Positions 1-9,200 of a DNA stretch of 64,000 nt are shown here, one piece after another (position 1 is the stretch's first letter; the number at the start of each line of letters is the position of its first letter). The stretch is from Xestospongia muta (Eukaryota; Porifera; Demospongiae; Haplosclerida; Petrosiidae): positions 34,917,245-34,981,244 of the forward strand of contig OY848917.1 in assembly GCA_963693285.1 (NCBI GenBank). The letters run 5' to 3'. The notes under the pieces were generated by a model. That model had not been told where the DNA came from. It saw only the letters and a list, made by a program, of their open reading frames with translations, and did not search any database. Made by a program: the position numbers and the translations under genes.

Positions 1-23
1 TGATAGTCTGTTTTCATTTTTAG

Positions 24-121
24 CTGAGACCCCTGGATCATTTGATTACATTATTATAAACGATGATGTTGAGACAGCTTATGCTGAGTTTAGAAAGACT
101 ATTGTCGAGATTTCAAAATGA
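24..121 (+). CDS. Guanylate kinase, last exon (partial gene)
   Basis: A TTTTTAG acceptor precedes an open frame ending in TGA at 119-121. The first two bases complete a codon from the missing upstream exon; then come 31 residues including ETPGSFDYIIINDD and ETAYAEFRKTI. This matches the C-terminal end of eukaryotic guanylate kinase, where a PG.FD..I.ND segment forms a late strand and is followed by the final helix. The enzyme transfers phosphate from ATP to GMP in the cytosol and feeds GTP synthesis. The P-loop and GMP-binding parts lie left of the window. A polyadenylation hexamer AATAAA follows at 144-149. The gene converges with the next one. The family call rests on a short C-terminal stretch. 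Confidence 0.72.
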
Positions 122-143
122 TTTTTAGTTCATCAGTAGCCAG

Positions 144-149
144 AATAAA
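144..149 (+). promoter_or_regulatory. Polyadenylation signal AATAAA
   Basis: Exact AATAAA hexamer 22 bases after the guanylate kinase stop codon, in the same orientation. Confidence 0.5.
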
Positions 150-160
150 TTGAATCATAA

Positions 161-421
161 TTAGTAATAGTTTACAAAATCATCTTTGCATATTTTTTTG
201 GAACAAACCTTCTTTCTCTTTTGATCATTTAAAAACTGCCTCACTAGTTGTGAGGTATGGTGTCTATCTATAGCTATAATGCTTCCATCCTCTAATATAT
301 ACAAGTGATACAGTGAGGATACCTCCTCAGATAATATAATTTCATTTCTCAATCCTTGATTCTTAAGAGCATCCTCATTCAAGGTACCCTCGCACTTATT
401 CAGCCTACCAGAACCAAAACA
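161..421 (-). CDS. Terminal exon of an unrecognised gene
   Basis: On the minus strand a TTTATTTATTTAG acceptor, with a good pyrimidine tract, opens an 87-codon phase-0 frame ending in TAA at 161-163. It begins CFGSGRLNKCEGTLNED and contains SSLYHLYILEDGSIIAIDR, a plausible beta-rich fold, then a basic tail with two cysteines (KRKKVCSKKICKDD). No family is recognised. It converges on the guanylate kinase gene with about 40 bases between the stops, so the 3' untranslated regions must overlap or be very short. The rest of the gene would lie in 422-2,500, but no second exon could be assigned there. It could be a chance frame. Confidence 0.4.
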   Translation of the reverse strand, partial: CFGSGRLNKCEGTLNEDALKNQGLRNEIILSEEVSSLYHLYILEDGSIIAIDRHHTSQLVRQFLNDQKRKKVCSKKICKDDFVNYY

Positions 422-1850
422 CTAAATAAATAAATAAATAATTAAAGACAATGTAATATGTATATAACACATGGGCGAATAAACTGGTTATATGCTTGAA
501 GGAACTACTTACTAACTCTTGTTTCTTACTAAAGACAACTGGTTAATACCTTTTTGAAACTTATTTTCTACACTTACTGTGCTTATTGATGGGTGATAAC
601 TTTTGCACCTACTTTCGTACTTGTAAATTATTATTTGAATGCTGTATCTCTTTGTATAAGTGACAACATGTACATATAAATATTCTCTAATGTACTTACG
701 AGTATTTAACTAATCAAGATATGACTTCTGATAGGGTTATAATGGCAAGATGCAAGTATTAGTACAAGTAGCATAGCACATATTCCCATGTCTTTTTAGT
801 AGTTTACCTGAAACATATATACAAGTATAATATATGTTACAAAGGTAGATATGTGTGTAAACTTTTATATAATATTAGTGATAAATACATTGAAATGTTT
901 ACAGATATAAATATTAAGAAATAGTTTATTAGTCAATAGAACAAGGATCATTAAGATAACAAATAACTATACTGGATTATTGACATATTTTCAGTTATTC
1001 TGTATGTCCTCTAAGATGTTTTAAACAATGTCATTCTAATGTTGAAAATTTTTTTATTTTGACTAACAATTGGACCTTAGAAAGGCTAAATTGGTTAAAA
1101 GAAAAATAATACGCAATAACTTATACAAAACAATGTATAAGGCACATACCACTGATTCCAGATTTTTAAGAGCAGAAAAAAACCTTTTATTTATAAATAC
1201 ATTATCATGAACTAAAGTACTATATGAACCAAAAAATTAATAAACAAAATATTGTCTATCAATGAGTCATGTTTGACTTGACCAATTAGTAATAAGAACA
1301 GAGTGGTGTTTATCAAACATCTCTCATCACGTAATATAATTATGTAATAAAATACCATTGGTTAATTAACCAATCTATTTTTATAGTGCCAGTATTGTTG
1401 TTGTTAGTACTTAGTTTTGGACAAAGAAAGAACACGTGAAAAATGCACATTATTAAGTCTCTATATCTAAGTAACAGATCTTCTGTTTTAGTGATATGAC
1501 ATTTAATATATGTATCAATGTAAGGTAAGGTCTTTACTGAAATTGCTTAATAGATTTTCATTCGAATTTTAAATGTTGAAAGAGCCACTTTTTATGCTTA
1601 TCTCTACTAATACACTTTCTAAAGGTTTTTAGTCATAGAAAAATGTAACAGTTACTACTGCAAATAATGATAGGCACACTTAAGTCAGTACTAATTTATT
1701 TGCACTTGCTATGCGAATATATGGATCAATAAGTAAAGGGTGGGAGCTGTTTTGCTAGCATAATTTTGGGCAAATTTGTATTAACTTGCATAGACTATTA
1801 TAAAAAAGTAAATGCCCATATGGTTTGCATATGCCTATTATTTATGCATA
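422..1850. other. AT-rich noncoding DNA
   Basis: No coding frame or RNA gene is supported. It holds one member of a direct repeat (871-999) that recurs at 2351-2477. Confidence 0.5.
871..999 (+). repeat. Dispersed direct repeat, copy 1
   Basis: About 129 bp that recurs at 2351-2477 with scattered differences. The shared core includes AGTCAATAGAACAAGGATCA and ATTGACATATTTTCAGTTAT. No coding content; probably a fragment of a dispersed element. Confidence 0.75.
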
Positions 1851-1952
1851 AAACATCTTTTTTTTTAATAAAGGGCCCAACTCAACTCAGACAGAGTATA
1901 GTTATAGTCTGTCCAAGTGGAGTTGAGGCCCTTCATTAAGAAAAAGGTGTTT
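1851..1952. mobile_element. 102-bp foldback element (MITE-like)
   Basis: The two ends are imperfect inverted repeats of about 45 bp. The left arm reads AAACATCTTTTTTTTAATAA then AGGGCCCAACTC; the right arm reversed reads AAACACCTTTTTCTTAATGA then AGGGCCTCAACTC. Both flanks carry CATA (1847-1850 and 1953-1956), a possible 4-bp target duplication. No coding capacity. Confidence 0.6.
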
Positions 1953-2512
1953 CATATATGAATGGAATGTAAGGTGAGGTATTTCCTCACCTATTATATG
2001 CATCACAGTTTGGAGGATCATCACAGTTTGGAGATATATTATCTGTTATTGTTGTCATAATGATTTTACAGGTGCACTATAGTTTAAAATAATATCATTT
2101 AACTAATGTCCCTGGACTAATTAAAGCAATAAGGAATATTTTTAGAGAAACAGTCAACAGTGTTGTCACTACTGATAAGGTATATTCATTATTAGGTACA
2201 TAATTATAATTATATACTAGTTTCATTTCATAAAGCCATTAAATGATAAAAACAATAGCAATTGTGTATAATCATGTGTTTGATATTTACTTCTTCCTTT
2301 CTTTCTTTCCATAGACTGATTTTGCATTCTTTGGTGATAAGGTATTATATAATAATAGTAATAAATACATTGAGTGTTCACAGATACAAAGATTAAAAAT
2401 AGTTTACTAGTCAATAGAACAAGGATCATTACGATAATAAACAACTATACTAGATTATTGACATATTTTCAGTTATTATACCCAAGACAATTGCAGTTAA
2501 ATCTATCAAGTG
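1953..2512. other. AT-rich noncoding DNA
   Basis: Only the second copy of the 871-999 repeat is recognisable here. Confidence 0.5.
2351..2477 (+). repeat. Dispersed direct repeat, copy 2
   Basis: Same orientation and similar length as the repeat at 871-999. It ends at the same TTTTCAGTTATT, which sits about 30 bp before the inverted-repeat element at 2513. Confidence 0.75.
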
Positions 2513-2695
2513 GGGGTGGTTCTTGGTGTAACTTGACTATGATGACATCATAATGAAATGACACATAGTGATGTCATCATATTGATGATATCACCTAAAC
2601 CCTAAACCAAACATAACATTAACTCTTGACACATAGTGATGTCATCATAGGACAAGGATGTTACATCATCAGTCAAGTTACACCAAGAAGCACCC
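2513..2695. mobile_element. 183-bp inverted-repeat element with 8-bp target duplication (hAT-like MITE)
   Basis: The left end reads GGGGTGGTTCTTGGTGTAAC then TTGACT; the right end reversed reads GGGTGCTTCTTGGTGTAACT then TGACT, giving terminal inverted repeats of about 25 bp. Both sides are flanked by ATCAAGTG (2505-2512 and 2696-2703), an exact 8-bp duplication. Eight-base duplications are typical of hAT and P-type insertion; the small size and lack of an ORF make it a non-autonomous copy. The interior also repeats GACACATAGTGATGTCATCA twice. Confidence 0.75.
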
Positions 2696-2861
2696 ATCAA
2701 GTGATCATTTTGCCATATACACTCCTCCCTGGTACCCTCCCACTTTTAATAATATTATCTTTAAATCAATTATATGCAGCAAGAAAGGGAAGTTACATAA
2801 TAGTAATTGTATTATGTAAAAATATTCAAACTATAATGCAATAATAGTCCATATAAGGTAG

Positions 2862-2867
2862 TTTATT
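2862..2867 (-). promoter_or_regulatory. Polyadenylation signal AATAAA
   Basis: Minus-strand AATAAA, seven bases past the stop of the death-domain pseudo-exon. Confidence 0.4.
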
Positions 2868-2874
2868 GAGCTAA

Positions 2875-3183
2875 TTATTGACGTCTGGGGAGGCCTAGAT
2901 GGTCACATATTTCATTAGCTTTTGCTAAGTTATTAACAAGCTTTCCCTCAAGAGTAGAGATCACTGTTTTCCAGGTAACAGGCGATGGCTGAGAAGCTAA
3001 CCAGGTGTTGATTACCTGAATGAGTTTAAATTTATTATCTTCTGGACTCTTTTGTAAACCATTCAAAACATCATTGGCAACTCTTAAAGCCTTGCCAATG
3101 ACATATCACTGGTCATTGATATCAACTAATAACTCGAGTAGATTGTATTCATTAGGGGCAGTATTTAAAAAAATCTGGAGTAC
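2875..3183 (-). pseudogene. Terminal death-domain exon with an in-frame stop
   Basis: On the minus strand a TTTTTTATGCAG acceptor opens a phase-0 frame: VLQIFLNTAPNEYNLLELL, then DINDQ, TGA at 3106-3108, then YVIGKALRVANDVLNGLQ and INTWLASQPSPVTWKTVIST, ending TAA at 2875. The helix pattern (W..IG..L, then .K...I...W......TW..+...L) is that of a death domain, as in the intact terminal exon at 5985-6274. The TGA sits where the family has a core tryptophan, so TGG to TGA is the likely lesion. An AATAAA follows at 2862-2867. Either this is the broken 3' end of a paralogue, or transcripts end early here. No matching upstream exons are visible. Confidence 0.68.
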
Positions 3184-3937
3184 CTGCATAAAAAAATTAA
3201 ACACAGTAGCTAGAAGTCATTGTAACATGAGTATTTTTTGTTCTTGCATGAACAGTACGTATTAGCTTGTATGCCTGAGAATCTTAACTAACTGACATTT
3301 GAAAGTACATGTAACACAAAGAAAACCATGTGTAAGTTTTCAATAATTGTTTATAATACTTTAATGTATGCATATATAAATTCAATAATACATTACACAT
3401 GTATAGATGGCTTAACAAGTCAGATTGTTGTATAATGTATTGATGGCTTAACACATCAGACTGTTAAAAAACAACCAATAATTCATATTACTAAATACAA
3501 GTATAATATTCATAGTTGGTGGTGTCTATTAACAAAGCAAACAAATTTATGAAATGTATGTTAAACGTTTTCTTTAAAATAGACATTAGCTGCTATTAGT
3601 GTGCCAGAGAAAAAAGTGAAACAAAGTTTTTTCAATTAAAAAAAGTGAAAAAGGAATGAACCTGCAAGTTAAATAATTTCTACATCATTCTTAGGCAGTG
3701 TATATATATATATATATAGGTTATTATGACAACATTAAAATTAGCCATTTGCATTCGGCTAGTAGTATTGGTTATTATTTAAGTCAAAAAATCCATTAAT
3801 TTCATGAAGATGGTATACACTTTGTGCATAAGGAACATACATTAAAAAGAATAGGGAATTGTATGTAATAAAATCAATTGTGTCAATATAAATAATTGTG
3901 TAAAACTACTTAACAATTTCAAACTCCCTAGATTAGT
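3184..3937. other. Noncoding DNA with a short TA run
   Basis: No gene seen. A (TA)n tract lies at 3700-3718. The stretch may be remnant intron of the death-domain paralogue. Confidence 0.4.
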
Positions 3938-4038
3938 CATCATACATTCTGTTCTGCATCATACTTTACCACATTATGTACTGGATCATACTTATACCAC
4001 ATTCTATTATAGGATCTTGCTTATCCTCCATTAAATGA
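3938..4038 (+). repeat. Inverted copy of an intron/exon edge of the death-domain gene
   Basis: About 101 bp matching the minus strand of 6534-6635 with only a few differences. It carries the end of an intron (CCACATTCTATTATAG) and the first 24 or so coding bases of the 67-bp exon (GATCTTGCTTATCCTCCATT), then diverges. The copy is in the opposite orientation to its source and is too short to be a functional exon. Confidence 0.8.
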
Positions 4039-5039
4039 ATTTAAAAAGGGCATTCTTGTAACCTTTGCCACTTACTGTGTTGGTGAAGGTTACAATACTT
4101 GCTTTGTGTACTTGTCTGTCTGTCTGTTGGTGCCAATGCACTTTAAAATACTCTAACTCAGCAATAACAATGTCTAGAACTACAAACCTTCACAGAAAAT
4201 GGCAAAAGTCAAGTACTAGCAACTTCTTACAGATAAAAGGCTATCAATGGAAGAAAAAAGCTTGAAAAGTCAGGAAAACCTTTCTAAAAAGCACAGACAG
4301 GATGGAACAAGTGCTTGCTCCAATCAAACCTGTATAGGAACAAAATAAAATTATCTACAAATTCATCTTATGATTTTTCTTAAATTGTTTCATTTTGAAG
4401 TTATGGCAATTTTAATTACTTTGACAGTACTCTTTGCCAACAGTTGTAGTGATAATTAGATACATCTATATAAGGAACTGTTGCTATCATGAGACTACTG
4501 AAATAGTAAATGTTACAAAAGCTATACTAATTCTACAAAAGACACAAGTTAGCAAAGAGACAGTCTCACAAAATGTACTACTTCCTGACATTGCCATGTT
4601 ATACTACATATTATGTTGAACTAGCACTTGCTACAACTATAGTTTTAACATCATTTATCACTTACATAGTCTTCATATAGTCCAGTTGAAGATTCTGTAC
4701 TTTGGTACTTTTATTAAATAAAATACAAGACATAATAAAAAAATAATATAGTGTTAATTAGTTCTTTATGATAGCAATAACAGAACAGGATAATTAAAAT
4801 TGAACATGAAAAGATCGTGTTTGTTATAGATATAATTATTTTATATAATTTGATTATAACAAAACAAGTCAAAAATAAATTGCTGATGTCATCATTACTA
4901 AATAGTTTAAAGTCATCATCATCATCATTTACTAGATGTCTTTATAGGAACACCATCTGACTGATTATTACTATATTGATCAAAAGATTTCTGAACACCT
5001 GCAAAACTAATAAGATAATAATAATACTGTCCCCAGATT
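4039..5039. other. Noncoding DNA
   Basis: No supported gene. Short open frames lack start context, splice context or recognisable domains. Confidence 0.4.
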
Positions 5040-5276
5040 TTATATATACATACATGCACACATGTACACATGCACACATGCACACATGGACACACACACA
5101 CACACACACACTCACACACACACACACACACACACATACACACACACATACTCACATACACACATACATACATACACACATACATACATACATACATACA
5201 TACACACATACATACATACATACATACATACATACATACATACATACATACATACAAACATACATACATACATACA
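5040..5276. repeat. Compound microsatellite (CA)n / (CATA)n
   Basis: Runs of ACAC followed by TACA tetranucleotides, with CATG-rich degenerate units at the left end. Open frames on both strands across it (Thr-His, Tyr-Val-Cys and similar) are products of the repeat. Confidence 0.95.
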
Positions 5277-5282
5277 ACAAGC

Positions 5283-5714
5283 TTATTAATCCTATAATCG
5301 AGAAGGTTTTTAATGACGTAGAACTGAAGAATCTACAGGAAATGTACAATTGTTTATATCCTGCAACAGAATATGACACTGTTGAACCATTTCGTTTCTA
5401 CTTAGAATGCAAGCAAATATCCGTTAATCATCATCTTTTTCTTAGCAGTAAATCACGTTTTTAAAAAATCAACTACTGCTGTTGCACACTGGTTTAATAA
5501 TGCTATGGGTATTGATACAAGCAGACAGTGACACATCCGAGCTGGATTTGTAACTTATTTCTTTCATCATGAGTTAAAACTAAACCCAGGTCAAATGTAT
5601 ATAAAACTACAAGTTGCGAGATTGTCTGGCGAAGATGAATTTAGTCAACAGCTTTCTTTTAAATATACTTTAAAAACCTGGCCAGAAAGAGAAACCAACT
5701 CGTTTTTTCAATGA
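5283..5714 (+). pseudogene. Decayed transposon-like ORF (unassigned family)
   Basis: Two adjacent frames give a coherent protein-like reading. The first includes NPIIEKVFNDVELKNLQEM and EPFRFYLECKQISVN and closes near 5463. The next frame continues with STTAVAHWFNNAMGIDTSRQ, a TGA, then HIRAGFVTYFFHHELKLNPG and TWPERETNSFF before TGA at 5712-5714. The shift lies in a T5A6 run. The layout (charged helix, SR, AHW, R.G.V.YFF.HE, W) resembles C-terminal parts of ORFs seen in invertebrate mobile elements, but I cannot name the family. One frameshift and one stop mark it as dead. Confidence 0.4.
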
Positions 5715-5876
5715 ATACTATACAACATGAAAAGTACTAAAGTACAGAACCCTGGAGTTATACATACATACATAGTATGATACAATCATATCTTGTAAGT
5801 AGCAGTTCTTCAAGGCTATATTTATTTTGTACAAGTATATTATCCACCTAACATGTTTATATTTGAAAAAATCACA

Positions 5877-5882
5877 TTTATT
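5877..5882 (-). promoter_or_regulatory. Polyadenylation signal of the ankyrin-ROC-death gene
   Basis: Minus-strand AATAAA about 100 bases past the TAA at 5985; the first good hexamer downstream of that stop. Confidence 0.45.
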
Positions 5883-5984
5883 CAAACAAAATGGAAAACC
5901 TATTAACAAATTTATATAGAAAAGTAAGGAGGGACAATAGCAAAACATCATAGAGAACGAACTATAAATGTTCTGTGATAATTG

Positions 5985-6274
5985 TTAGTTTACATTATAT
6001 TTGGACTTAAGAATAGCTTCAGCTAGAGCTGGTTCGTTGACAGGTTCCTTTTTAATGACTTCAATGATAGCTCCCCAGGTCACATTAGATCGGTCTTCGG
6101 TGTCAATCCAGGTCTGTAGTATCTCTGATAACTTGAGAGTGTCATCATATTGAGGATTTCTGTTTATGGATTGTATTGTACCATAAGATATCCCTAAGCC
6201 TTCACCAATTTGTCTCCATTTGTATTTAATAGGAGCAAGGGCTTGTTGAAGGTGAAGTTTCTTAGGACATTTTT
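5985..6274 (-). CDS. Exon: C-terminal death domain
   Basis: Follows a TTATGCTTAG acceptor; its first two bases complete a Glu codon with the G of the previous exon, then 95 residues to TAA at 5985-5987. The six-helix death fold is suggested by KYKWRQIGEGLGISYGTIQS, LSEILQTWIDTEDRSNVTWG and IIEVIKKEPVNEPALAEAI. Death domains bind other death domains and recruit adaptor or caspase complexes. The conserved Trp in WRQIG and the TW pair are intact, unlike the copy at 2875-3183. It is the protein's C-terminus, as in DAPK1. Confidence 0.85.
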
Positions 6275-9200
6275 CTAAGCATAAAATGAAATATAACTTA
6301 AAATTAAGAATGGCAATTGTGATTATATTTTAAATAGCATTCCCATCTCTGTTAGTTTGAAGTACATGTAGTCAGGAAACAGCTTTGTATATGTGTTAAT
6401 AACAAAGGGGTATATTGTGTAGTATCTAAACTTTCAGACACTTATAGGAAATATTATTTAATACAACAAAAACCACTAATACTATGCACAAACCTTTAAA
6501 GAGGTGTTGTTCAGATATCGTTTCAATATCGCGTTCATTTAATGGAGGATAAGCAAGATCCTATAATAGAATGTGGTATAAGTATGATCCAGTACAAAAT
6601 GTGGTAAAGTATGATGCAGAACAGAATGTATGATGCATGACATTACATTTATTGAATGATCGAACTAACATATACTTACCAAAGGATTACGTCCAGCAAA
6701 CATACTAAGCTGACTGCAACGTTCCTTTACTGACATGTGACTCAATGAAAATGAGAAAAAAGAACACCTTTCCATTATGTGGTGAAGGTGGTTATGTTGA
6801 AGTGGTAGGTTAGCACTGAAAAGTGCCCTTGTCACTGAAGGAGCAATACAAAAAAAAGGATCACTAGCTCCCACAATCTCTTCAATGTTTGTTGTCTTGG
6901 TGTTTTTGTCGTCTGTAACATTATGTTTTGTAAGCACTGATCGAGCAACATTTTTAATATTATAAAGTGTCCGTTCTCGAACAGGAAGACTGCGAGCTTT
7001 TCCTATGTCACTAGAAGAAATAAGGTACTCCTCACATTCAAATGAATGCATCTGACTCTTCAATGTTAATATTGTCTTAATAACGTTATTGAAAACATCA
7101 TGGCTATTTTCAATGTCGTTCATTGATGTAACTACTGTAACGCAACGATAGTGCTCTGTTACTTCAACAATAACTTTGACTTCATTCTCCCAATAAATGC
7201 CATTTGTCCATACATAACAACAACGAGCCAACATTTGGACTATTTCATCACCATCATCAATTTCACCAGCTCTACTGAGGCGTGGAAGGCAAAAAGTGTA
7301 GGAAAGGCTAAAGAGAAGAAGGTGAAGAAATCGCGTTGAGAGAAATTGGTTAGGATTAGGACACCAGAGGGACCATCCTAACCCTTTTTTTATTTCAATA
7401 TCTATAGGGGGTTTAGCATGAATGAGGGATGGAAAAAATAGTAGCTCATTTGATGGCAAAGGAGTCAAAGCTGATATATTGGTTTCGAATTTTTTTAGTG
7501 AATTAGAATCTAAAACATGACAAAACTGAAGATTTCTAAGGAACCCAATTAACATATGAATATCATGATTTGGAAATATTTTCTTCAGAACAGATGTAGG
7601 CACAATGCCAGTATTACTAACAATATTTTGATGGGCATGTTCAATTTCCTTTGGAGCAAAAAGAACACCATTGACTTCATTGAGAAGAGAAGCTCTGTCA
7701 ATAACTACCCAACTTTGACCATCATCCTCATTTTTAATGAATAAAATGAGACCTTTGTCACTTAAAGCTGTTAGAAATTGCAACAAGACTAACCTTTCTG
7801 AAGGAAGTGAAGGGTCATCACGCTTTCTTAATATGATACATAGCTTCTTTAGGCTAATAGCTATAATATTCTCTTTGCTTCGAAGCAATTGCAAGAACGA
7901 GAATTGAACATGGCAGTAGAAACTAATTTTATCAGATCGATCAAGTACAGCTTTGCAGCTATAAGAAAGCATAGAAACAAACTTATTGACACCTTTTCCT
8001 CCAGGACGATGACATTCCATAGGTAGGAACCCACCATATACTTGTGAATGATCAGCTTTTTGAGCAACTTCAGCAACTAGTTTTGAAATTTTCTCACAAC
8101 CATCAGTCAACTCATCAAGTCGACTTCCAATGACAAGTATTTGAGATGGCCTTGAGCTTGATAAACGATGACTGACATTCTTTATAAAATTAAACCAGTA
8201 ATATAAATCACATTTAATTGTGTGGAGATCGTCGGTCATCTTAGATAGTATCGCAAAAACAGCAGGTGTGCTTAGCATGAGATTTTCAAGAATTGCTGCA
8301 TGACTACTGTAATACTCCTCATGCCCAGCAAGATCATAAAGGACCAAGTTTCCCACTTCGTGACTTGAAAAGGTATGTGCATTAATCCCAGCAGTAAGTA
8401 CATCTACTGGAATAGGATCAGACGTGTCAAATATGTAGTTAGGTGGCTTCTCAGCTCGTTCTATAATGACTGCTGCAAGTGAACTTTTACCGGCACCGGT
8501 GTTACCACAAAAAAAGACTTTGCTGTAAGATTCTACAGGAAAGTCTTTTCGACATTGCTCAAATGGCTCAAACATCTTTAAAATACCAAAGCGATTTACA
8601 TTGTGATGATACACAAGTTCCATTGCTGTTCGATTATCTCGGTTCTTAGCCATTGGGTTGACCTTTCCTGATGACAAAAGCAATTTCACAACATCACCAT
8701 AACAACCCTGACAAGCAGCATGAAGGGGTGCATCACCAAACTAAAAAAAATAAAATGTATTTCCAGTAAACTATAGTAATTGACATTCTATTCATTTCAG
8801 ATTAAAACATAACAATTAAAATTACTTAATTAAAATTACTTCTTTTATACTCAAATTGGAAATATTTTGTATGTATGTTAGCCAGTTAATTGTAATGTCA
8901 AACACCAACAGTAAGAATTTTGTACCAATTAAAACATTGGTAGAATATTTCTGAAGGAATGAGAATTACATATTTTGAAAAAGGCTCAACTCATTCATAC
9001 AAACATCTAAGCCTCCATTTTAAGAAACTTTGTTTCAATTCACTTTCTAATGGAACTATATCTACAGTGAGTGAAAGTGACTGATATCAGAGTTAATTTC
9101 CGGAAAGCTCTAAAAATATCTAATCAATTGTGCGCTTATTTTCTACAATAATGTTTTGAGCATCTTGTTTAAAAAGTTTTAGGACATGGTATATTTTATA

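Noticed and set aside
2626..2844. 72-residue plus-strand ORF
   Set aside because: It starts inside the inverted-repeat element and runs into noncoding DNA; no homology pattern.
4065..4265. 66-residue ORF with a signal-peptide-like start (TVLVKVTILALCTCLSVCWC)
   Set aside because: No downstream exon, no family resemblance, and a TCTG run creates the Cys-rich part.
4925..5379. ORFs of Tyr-Val-Cys-Met or Thr-His-Ile repeats
   Set aside because: Pure products of the CA/CATA microsatellite.
7151..8076. Small ORFs on both strands within the ROC-COR exon
   Set aside because: Shadows of the 687-codon frame; none has its own domain or splice support.
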